A stretch of DNA of 64,000 nucleotides, taken from Serratia plymuthica NBRC 102599. GTDB taxonomy: Bacteria > Pseudomonadota > Gammaproteobacteria > Enterobacterales > Enterobacteriaceae. The translations under genes and the position numbers were made by a program. This document shows, one piece after another, positions 59,301 to 64,000 of this stretch. How positions within the stretch are numbered: the stretch's first letter is position 1; each line of letters opens with the position of its first letter. The stretch spans positions 1-64,000 of the forward strand of contig NZ_BCTU01000007.1 of the NCBI RefSeq assembly GCF_001590925.1. Reading direction: 5' to 3'. Below the pieces are notes generated by a model. The model saw only the letters and a program-made list of their open reading frames with translations. It ran no database searches and had not been told where the DNA came from.

Positions 59301-61170
59301 ACGAGTTCAGGCCAAAGGCGGTAAAAGCCTCATCCCACTGTTCTTCACCGACAGCGCCGTTGACCGCAGTGCCGATGATACCGGCGATAAGCGCGGCCAG
59401 GGCAGGCACGCTGTATGAGGCAACATCGGCAACCTGGGCGGTTTGCGGCTGCTCGGCCCGGCTACGCCATTGCACCGCCAGTTCATTTTGCCGGTACATT
59501 TCTCTGGCGCGGGTACGTTGCAATTTGCCACTGGTGGTGCGTGGAATGGCCCGGCGGCCGACCCATACCCATTCCCCCAGGGTTATGCCGTGCCGCTCGG
59601 CCACTGCGGCATTCAAACGCCGGTTCAACGCTGCGGTATCCAGGGTCTCTTTGAGACGTTCCGGGATCTCCAGCAAGGCCACCGCCTGTTCAGTTTGGGC
59701 AACCTCGGCGGCGAAGACGCAAACGGTTGCGTCTGCCAGCAAAATATCTGCTCCCCTGATCGTTTCCTCGATATCCGTCGGGTAATGGTTTTGCCCATTG
59801 ACGATCAACAGTTCTTTCACACGTCCGGTGACGTACAGCGCCCCCGCTTGCAGGAACCCCAAATCGCCGCTGCGTAACCAATGCGCCGGATCAGGCTCGA
59901 TGCGCGCCTGGAAGGTGGCCTCCGTCGCCGCCGGGTTATCCCAATAGCCGGCCGCAATGCTGGGCCCACGTAACCAAATCTCGCCGGTTTGCCCGGCCGC
60001 AAGCGGTTGTAGCGTCTCGGGATCGACAATGCGGACATCGGTGCCGGGCAGCGCCTCGCCACAGTTGACGACATCCCCCGATTTTTCTTCGGCGACCGCC
60101 ATCCCCTGGCCTTTCTCCCTGCCGGTAACAATCAGCGTGGTTTCCGCCATGCCATAGCAGGGTAAAAACGCCCGCCCCCGGAAGCCGGCCGGGGCAAAGT
60201 GTTCACTGAACTGGCGCAACGTAGCTGGGCGGATAGGCTCTGCACCGCAAAACGCCACATCCCAGCTGGAGAGATCCAGGCCTTCGGCCTGCTGCGGGCT
60301 GATTTTGCGCACGCAGAGGTCGTAGGCGAAATTGGGGCCACCCGACGTCGTCGCACGGTACTCTGACACCTGCTTTAACCAGTTAAGCGGGTTTTTCATC
60401 AGCATCATCGGCGACATCACCCGGCAGGGGAATGCCCCGAATACCGGCTGAAGCAAGCCGCCGATAAGCCCCATATCATGGAAATGCGGCAGCCATATCA
60501 TGCCGCGGCTTTCATTGTGGTGACCGAAATAACGATGGATGGCTTGAGAGTTGGCCCACAGGTTGCCATGAGTGACCATGACCCCCTTTGGCGTACCGGT
60601 TGAACCCGAGGTGTATTGCAAAAAAGCCACATCGTCGTCGCTCACCGGTGCAGGGTTAAACGCCCCTGAAAAATGGCTATCGAGATGCTGAAGGCGATAC
60701 CCCACCGGTAATGCCACGGCGGGCAGTTGATCAAAGGTAAAAATTAGCGGCGCCAGCGGTAAACTGAGCGATATTAAGGTTTCAGCGCCTTTCCCTGTGG
60801 TGACAATAAATTCCGTTTTCGCATTGCGTAAAACCCCAATAAAGCGCTCCCACGCACTGCCTGAGGCCTTGGCCGGCATAGGAACAGGCACGGCAATCAT
60901 GCCGGCATAAAGACACCCGAAAAAAGCGCCAATAAAATCTTCGCCGTCGGGATAAAGTAAAATAACCCTGTCGCCCCGATGACCGTATTGCTGAAGTGCG
61001 CTAGCCAGAGATGCGGCGCGCTGATGCAATTGTCTGTAACTTTGATTCTTTATTTCTTTGGCACTTCGCAAAAATTCAAATGCCGTCTTGTCGGTATGTT
61101 GAACAGCAAGTTCGGGCAATAGTTGGTTGAAGGAATTAAATCCCCTGTTAAACAACTGATGAGACGGCAT
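53332..61170 (-). CDS. Hybrid FAAL-PKS-aminotransferase-condensation megasynthase
   Basis: 2612 residues, intact. Domains: fatty acyl-AMP ligase (about 1-580; TSGSTGTPKG, FAAL insertion TTSGGPNFAYDL), ACP1 (595-665, S623 in GLNSLQ), ketosynthase (670-1100, C834 in TACSSSL; EAHGTGT; TNIGHLEAAAG), acyltransferase (1140-1450, S1270 in GHSLGEY; NAFHSH, malonyl-type), ACP2 (1545-1620, S1574), Ala/Pro-rich linker (1660-1745), class III PLP aminotransferase (1790-2190, K2068 in GTFSKHP), and condensation domain (2200-2610, H2317-H2318 in HHTVADG). This is the MycA/McyE-type order that makes a beta-amino fatty acyl chain, but no adenylation, carrier or thioesterase domain follows. Predicted: activated fatty acid, one C2 extension, beta-amination, transfer to an amine. 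Confidence 0.93.
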   Translation of the reverse strand: MPSHQLFNRGFNSFNQLLPELAVQHTDKTAFEFLRSAKEIKNQSYRQLHQRAASLASALQQYGHRGDRVILLYPDGEDFIGAFFGCLYAGMIAVPVPMPAKASGSAWERFIGVLRNAKTEFIVTTGKGAETLISLSLPLAPLIFTFDQLPAVALPVGYRLQHLDSHFSGAFNPAPVSDDDVAFLQYTSGSTGTPKGVMVTHGNLWANSQAIHRYFGHHNESRGMIWLPHFHDMGLIGGLLQPVFGAFPCRVMSPMMLMKNPLNWLKQVSEYRATTSGGPNFAYDLCVRKISPQQAEGLDLSSWDVAFCGAEPIRPATLRQFSEHFAPAGFRGRAFLPCYGMAETTLIVTGREKGQGMAVAEEKSGDVVNCGEALPGTDVRIVDPETLQPLAAGQTGEIWLRGPSIAAGYWDNPAATEATFQARIEPDPAHWLRSGDLGFLQAGALYVTGRVKELLIVNGQNHYPTDIEETIRGADILLADATVCVFAAEVAQTEQAVALLEIPERLKETLDTAALNRRLNAAVAERHGITLGEWVWVGRRAIPRTTSGKLQRTRAREMYRQNELAVQWRSRAEQPQTAQVADVASYSVPALAALIAGIIGTAVNGAVGEEQWDEAFTAFGLNSLQAVGVIGELEQHLGRELSPALIYDYPTINKLAAGLLQPVARPEAARTAVASQDIAVIGIGVELPGHSGVQALWAMLQQGQSTTGEIPAHRWAGSALGGFNRKGSFFDRVSDFDAGYFGISPREAEYIDPQHRLLLETVQQALTDAGLQASALRGSDTAVFIGISASDYALVSGDRVSAYSGLGNAHSIAANRISYLYDFKGPSVAIDTACSSSLVAIDGAMQSLRSGRSSLAIAGGVNLALTPHLQKVFTEAQMLAPDGQCKTFDARADGYVRGEGCGIVVLKPLAQALADGDRVYATLVASAINQDGRSNGITAPNGPSQQAVIARALAEAGIDSNHIDYVEAHGTGTALGDLIEYQALEAVFAERSQPAPVQVGSIKTNIGHLEAAAGVLGVVKTALMLHGQQRVPHLNFQQKNPHIAAISRRVAVAGSHPCAWESAAGQRYAGVSSFGFGGTNSHVILRDCPQAAKRDEAAQPLTLLLVASHEEQGFNAQRDGIYSTLQMQHDVDVPAWCRLVNTRYDHPRYRGFAYGANRRQLAENLAQLTASKVEKPRPQVWLFPGQGTQQIGMGAALYQHLPHYRTCFDSLAERVQEEYQIDIRQALHAQDDRWQHCAKTCQLALFACSYATADSLLQFGLRPAAVIGHSLGEYCAAVVAGQISLEQGLAMVHQRAHLMDSLEQRGAMAVVFSGENEVRRGIAPWADDIDIAAFNTPTLTTITGSSPAIDACLQAISAQGGHARRIKTTNAFHSHLMDPILPAYRLWLTQHIDFAEGNIPFYSNLDALPRRHTDADYWSQQIRQPVHFLQGIQALQEEGKYTFVDLSADSSLGKFVAATDRSQPILAAADHRHEYQSLLTLLGSLWQQGHDIDWSRLYRATSREALTLPAIQFCRNTYWLADETPTLPPSSHEDAMSKQHQLHAEIKAIIAGYLGASPEALDDDLPFLEMGADSLVLLDAINTIKDRYGVVIPLRSLFEELNTLDAVIHYVVERAQVAEPVAVASESRVVTAMPQADASVIPVSAPQLEPEWGIPATAPAELQGVIARQLEVMSQQLRLLSGGHAQPLSAPALPSVPASAPVAALPAPAVASNAPATAAPATAGAHASWFKKETRKTSLGAERDKHIQQLTQQFVSKTPGSKHNAQQYRAVLADNRASAGFRLSTKEMLYPLVGVRSQGSRIWDADGNEYIDFTMGFGANLLGHAPECVQQAVAAQLAQGMQIGPQSPLAGEVATLIAELTGQHRVAFCNSGSEAVMSAVRLARAVTGKNKVALFSGSYHGVFDGILGRQQGGETPERAVPIAAGTTASLVEDLLVLDYGSEESLALIAQYADQLAAVIVEPIQSRYPDHQPRDYLHALRKLTAERNIALMFDEVITGFRLAAGGAQAYYGVQADIATYGKIVGGGMPIGVIAGSARFMDSIDGGFWQYGDESWPQSELIFFAGTFSKHPLTMAASKAVLDYIKSHPGLYDDINQKTHYLAQTLNTWFVTTGTPIEIVSAGSLFRFKFSGNYDILFHHLMLRGIFIWEGRNCFVSTAHSSQDIEHFIAAVKESVNAMRVDGFFGDAGLHPDTPYPAADSQQRFMLLAAKDESGLCAGNIGCVVETAREIEGSLLAEAWTLLSERHESLRMQFNDAGELRVVPGGSSVDFIEERSESAEVAARLAEFAAKPFALTAAPLARVLLLSQPGQIALALTAHHTVADGWSFMVMLRELLHIYDALAAGFSPELSAAPSYLRFMRAEKTANDAEVAQRLAAIPAHRFDPASALPVVLQTAPYQGQRLKQGLAYPNLSAQLRKVAAELRTTRFVMLNALFVLTLEKFVGHSVLPVAVPNAGRDFENSEGLVGQCVSLMPLCFNSAASASLPEFVAKVHQAILAQRDAPALPSRCFHGEQAPLPLLATFNVEPSVPLAEMRQWQASLSMLPVNAVEFPLMINVVEMADELSIELDYQARYFTEQTAAALLEPYLAAIAVLAEQGVSAVNQQFYSPVAVEA

Positions 61171-61225
61171 AATGATTAGCTCTTTATTCTCAATATAAAA
61201 TATGAAAAGTTAAATTAGCCTGAAA

Positions 61226-62053
61226 TTATTTTGCGGCGCGGCCGGCAAGCAGATCGTTGCAGAAGTCATTCCATACCTTCAGCCACAGATCCACACGTTG
61301 TACCATTTCCTCGAAACGATCTTCCGTTATCGCCTGGCAGAATAAAATCCAGGCATCTTCAGAATGACCATCTTCAATCGACTCGCCGGTTTCCGTTTCT
61401 ACGTGAATGCTGTGATAACCGCGGGAGACGTCGATGTCGGTCGCCACGTCCACGCTCTTCGCCCAAGGCGTCGCAAAATCATGGAACACCGTTTCCGCAA
61501 CGGCCAGCAGCGCGACCAGCTGCGGGTAATCGCCGTAGGCGTTTTCAAAGGTTGCGCGGCAAGCCACGGAGCTGGACATCGGCAACCAGGCTTTCACCTC
61601 GTCCTCACTCATACCCAGCTGTTCAATGGTATTGAAGAATTGTACATAGTGCGCCAATGCAGGCTGGCCATTATAGCTGCCGTCACTGCCGGTCCCCGGG
61701 TGGAAACCCAATTCGTCCAGCAGGTTGATCTGCAGCAGGAAACGCGCGGCCATTTTTGCCCGGGCGCCCAGGCGGCCTTCCAACTGTTTTGCCGAGCTCA
61801 GCGCTTCGATCACCGCATCGGTAAAGACCTGGGCGAAAGCATGATAAAACTCCAGATGGAAGACTTTCATCTGGTTGAGGTCAAATTCACCGCTATTCAT
61901 TTTTGACAAGATAGGGTTTCTCATCAACGGATGAGATTCAACGCGATCAATTAATCTCTTTGCAAATTTATGATTACGTTGATAGTTATTCTTTTCTACC
62001 GTTGCAGCAATAGCGTCTCTGCCGAGTTGGCGTGCACTCAGTAACGTTTCCAT
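61226..62053 (-). CDS. Heme-oxygenase-like putative diiron enzyme
   Basis: A 275-residue all-helical protein of the TenA/PqqC-like, iron-containing redox superfamily. Carboxylate/histidine clusters fit a diiron site: HLEFYHAF, NLLDELGFH, AETVFHDF and the C-terminal GYHSIHVETE … DGHSEDAW. Relatives include UndA (fatty acid to 1-alkene), BesC and N-oxygenases such as SznF. Here it could oxidise the amine or the carboxyl end of the assembled chain; not decidable. It is encoded 55 bases before the megasynthase gene. Confidence 0.75.
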   Translation of the reverse strand: METLLSARQLGRDAIAATVEKNNYQRNHKFAKRLIDRVESHPLMRNPILSKMNSGEFDLNQMKVFHLEFYHAFAQVFTDAVIEALSSAKQLEGRLGARAKMAARFLLQINLLDELGFHPGTGSDGSYNGQPALAHYVQFFNTIEQLGMSEDEVKAWLPMSSSVACRATFENAYGDYPQLVALLAVAETVFHDFATPWAKSVDVATDIDVSRGYHSIHVETETGESIEDGHSEDAWILFCQAITEDRFEEMVQRVDLWLKVWNDFCNDLLAGRAAK

Positions 62054-62092
62054 TATTAGGATCTCAATATAAAAACTACGGTTGATAGAAGA

Positions 62093-62503
62093 TTACAAGG
62101 CGGATACCTTGCCTACGGCCATAACAACCAAGGCAAACATCCCACAGCTAAAAGGAATAACCTGAATATATTTGAAGGGTAAGTAAAAACAGGCGGCAAT
62201 CAGCAATACAGGAATACCCACGGAAAGAATGACCATGCATATCGCCGCATAATACTTGTAAACGTACGGAACCTGTAAGGTGTCAATGCTCATGCCATAA
62301 AGCATTGATATTAATGGCAGCATAATAAAAGCGATATGCGCCAATCTCAACATCCTGCGGTTTAAATCGGTGTAATTCTCATGCCCTTTAGGCGCCCGAA
62401 AAGGCCCCTTAAAAGCGTACATCCCCATTAAGCCGCCCATCATAATACCCACAACAATACCGCCCCAACCAAAGGCAATCAGCATCTCACTGAGATTAAC
62501 CAC
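62093..62503 (-). CDS. Small four-helix membrane protein, unknown
   Basis: A 136-residue hydrophobic protein: four predicted helices starting MLIAFGWGGIVVGIMMGGLMG and ending SCGMFALVVMAVGKVSAL, with a polar RAPKGHENYTDLNRRMLRLAH loop between helices 1 and 2. GTG start at 62503 with an AGGAGA site; a longer frame exists. I do not recognise a family. Its position inside the cluster suggests a role in export, resistance or as a membrane partner of an oxygenase. Confidence 0.7.
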   Translation of the reverse strand: MVNLSEMLIAFGWGGIVVGIMMGGLMGMYAFKGPFRAPKGHENYTDLNRRMLRLAHIAFIMLPLISMLYGMSIDTLQVPYVYKYYAAICMVILSVGIPVLLIAACFYLPFKYIQVIPFSCGMFALVVMAVGKVSAL

Positions 62504-62538
62504 TTTACTTCTCCTGATTATTATCACCACACAGATAA

Positions 62539-62562
62539 GGTGCTTGCGGAATCGCAAGCACC
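62539..62562 (-). other. Intra-operon hairpin in the biosynthetic cluster
   Basis: Perfect ten-base arms GGTGCTTGCG/CGCAAGCACC around GAAT, between the ketosynthase and the membrane protein genes. No T run on the minus-strand 3' side. It may be a partial attenuator or processing site. Confidence 0.5.
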
Positions 62563-62624
62563 CTTATAAATAAAAAATAGTGTTCTGAATAACTTCAACG
62601 CTACAAAGTTATAAATCCGTATAA

Positions 62625-64000
62625 TTAAAAATCTGTAAATTGTTTAACTTTGGAATAATGAATCGGTTGTTCAAATCCCGGCATCGTGATGCCGTTCATG
62701 TCGATCTTAACCTCATCCTCATTCATGCCATGCTGCCCAAAAAGATAGATAACGTTCAATTCACCGCGCGATGCCGCCGCATCATAAGCCGCCACCTGTT
62801 GTTCTACCTGCCGCCTGCGCTGCCGGTAGTCGGCAAAGGCCTGTTCACCATGCCGCTTGCGCAACCACTGCACCGTCAGTTGCGGTGAGTAGACCACGCC
62901 GGTAGCATTATTTCCGCCAAACCCTTTCGAGTTGATAAAAGCGATCTGCGCCTGGTCGGCAGACAAAGGCCGATCCTGGGTTGGGATCAGCAAGCGAGCA
63001 TCATTCACCTGCGGCGATATTTGATTCACGCTCTTGATTCCCGGCAAGATACCGTACTTAAAGGTACCCAGGCAGCTAATCAACTGATCGCCGCTCGCCG
63101 GCCCCAATGAGTGCCCCAGATAAGATTTCACCGCCGTGACGGGCCATGCGTTAATGGAAAAGGCTTCGGCGACCCGGTCAAAGATCTCGGCTTCGGACAC
63201 GCAGTTTTTTGGCGTGCTGGAACCGTGCGCCTGGATAAAAGAGCCTTTCTGTACGCATGCCAACCCGGCCATCGTGACGGCAGAGGCTACGGCCTTCGCC
63301 ATAGTGATGTAATTGCCCGGCCCCGGCGAGGCGATAGAGCGTTTATAACCGTCGGCGTTAATGAAAACATCGCTCACCGAGCCGTGGATCTCCGCCCCCA
63401 GCTGCAACGCCAGCTCATCATCCATCAGCACAATATATTGGCTGGACTCGGCAATCACAAAACCGCAGCTGTTGCCGAACGGGCGGCTGCTGTTGCGCCA
63501 GTCTGCCGTTTCGGTTTCATCGATACGTTTGAGCTTGCTCTCCGTCGCCAGCGCCCCCATCGCATCAAAGCCCTCGATCACTTCCGAGGTGATCGGCGCC
63601 TCCGCGCTCCCTACGATGGCCACGCGGATCCTGCCCGCCTTAATATCTTCTACTGCAGCATTCAGGTTGTAGAGGAAAGTGGCGCAGGCGCCCAGGGTAG
63701 CGCTGGTGTGCCCCACACTGCCCAGCACATAGGCATTCAAAAAATCGGCGCACATGCTGTTCAGGCCTAACGGGCACTGTTTGGCGCTGACGCGGTTGCC
63801 CTTCAGCCGCGATTGCAGCATACCGCCAAACCCTTGATCGTCGAGCTGCCCCAGAATATTGCCGGAATACACCCCTAGCTGGTCTGGCGCAATCAGCGCC
63901 CGGATTTCACGCCACGGGATCCCCAGAGCATTAATGGCATCTGAAGCCGCGACGATCGCCATCTGCAACGCACGGGGATGAAACTGCGAGCTGTAGTGGT
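62625..64000 (-). CDS. FabF-like ketosynthase (N-terminus beyond window)
   Basis: The frame is open to the window edge (upstream codons read HYSSQFHPRAL), so the gene continues outside; at least 458 residues. Active-site triad: C in GACATFL, H in QAHGSSTPKN and H in KSYLGHSLG. It resembles FabF-type stand-alone ketosynthases but has GSSTP for the usual GTSTP and a C-terminal extension of about 70 residues (…QPIHYSKVKQFTDF). As the first visible gene of the cluster it may prime or elongate the fatty chain used by the megasynthase (inference). Confidence 0.85.
   Translation of the reverse strand, partial: HYSSQFHPRALQMAIVAASDAINALGIPWREIRALIAPDQLGVYSGNILGQLDDQGFGGMLQSRLKGNRVSAKQCPLGLNSMCADFLNAYVLGSVGHTSATLGACATFLYNLNAAVEDIKAGRIRVAIVGSAEAPITSEVIEGFDAMGALATESKLKRIDETETADWRNSSRPFGNSCGFVIAESSQYIVLMDDELALQLGAEIHGSVSDVFINADGYKRSIASPGPGNYITMAKAVASAVTMAGLACVQKGSFIQAHGSSTPKNCVSEAEIFDRVAEAFSINAWPVTAVKSYLGHSLGPASGDQLISCLGTFKYGILPGIKSVNQISPQVNDARLLIPTQDRPLSADQAQIAFINSKGFGGNNATGVVYSPQLTVQWLRKRHGEQAFADYRQRRRQVEQQVAAYDAAASRGELNVIYLFGQHGMNEDEVKIDMNGITMPGFEQPIHYSKVKQFTDF

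Noticed and set aside
53332-61170. Assignment of the megasynthase to mycosubtilin/iturin or zeamine synthesis
   Set aside because: The domain order is MycA-like only up to the C domain; the adenylation/carrier modules of iturins and the PUFA-type domains of zeamine are absent.

Overview
The window is chromosomal DNA of an enterobacterium, most probably Serratia (Yersiniaceae). Positions 1-27.6 kb keep the conserved enterobacterial order: tRNA-Gln, ubiF, miaB, ybeZ-ybeY-ybeX-lnt, gltIJKL, rihA, leuS-lptE-holA-nadD, rsfS-rlmH-mrdA-mrdB-rlpA, dacA, ybeD, lipB-lipA, tatE. The proteins are close to their E. coli counterparts, the DNA is GC-rich, and E. coli neighbours such as cobC and ybeF are missing. 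An ERIC/IRU repeat near 38.8 kb supports the family. Genus and family names come from memory and pattern recognition, not from database searches.

Regions. 0-7.7 kb: tRNA, ubiquinone synthesis, tRNA modification, and the ybeZ-ybeY-ybeX-lnt operon for RNA and lipoprotein maturation. 7.7-11.4 kb: the glutamate/aspartate ABC transporter, with a sigma-54 promoter and two NtrC-like sites in its leader. 11.4-13.8 kb: nucleoside hydrolase, azoreductase and YbeL. 14-27.6 kb: leucyl-tRNA synthetase, LPS export, DNA polymerase III delta, NAD, ribosome silencing, the elongasome (PBP2/RodA/RlpA/PBP5) and lipoate synthesis. 27.7-32.6 kb: accessory genes, including tatE, a MASE2 diguanylate cyclase, a fluoride riboswitch with crcB, a PmrA-box-preceded 31-residue membrane peptide, a TetR/Bcr-type efflux pair and cspE. 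32.9-38.6 kb: M20 amidohydrolase, LLM flavin monooxygenase, GNAT acetyltransferase, amino-acid-type ABC permease and ATPase, and a VOC protein. This set resembles pathways for salvage of S-substituted cysteines, but no substrate-binding protein is present. 38.7-48.9 kb: a patchwork of regulators and small proteins, including a cold-shock-like protein, two paralogous zinc-ribbon proteins, a MASE1 diguanylate cyclase, a flavodoxin-like protein, a LysR/aldo-keto reductase pair, a GT-C glycosyltransferase, a Ner-like regulator, an AT-rich CcdAB-like toxin-antitoxin pair and PhzF.

49.1-64 kb: a minus-strand biosynthetic gene cluster cut by the window end. In transcription order it encodes a FabF-like ketosynthase (incomplete), a small four-helix membrane protein, a heme-oxygenase-like putative diiron enzyme, a 2612-residue FAAL-ACP-KS-AT-ACP-aminotransferase-condensation megasynthase, a paraoxonase-like lactonase, a ferredoxin/ferredoxin-reductase fusion, an AlkB-type membrane hydroxylase and an alpha/beta hydrolase. 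The domain order predicts activation of a fatty acid, one malonyl extension, and beta-amination to a beta-amino fatty acyl chain. The C domain would then transfer that chain to an amine, and the oxygenases would hydroxylate or otherwise oxidise the product. I do not recognise a characterised cluster with this gene set, so it is the best candidate here for an undescribed system.
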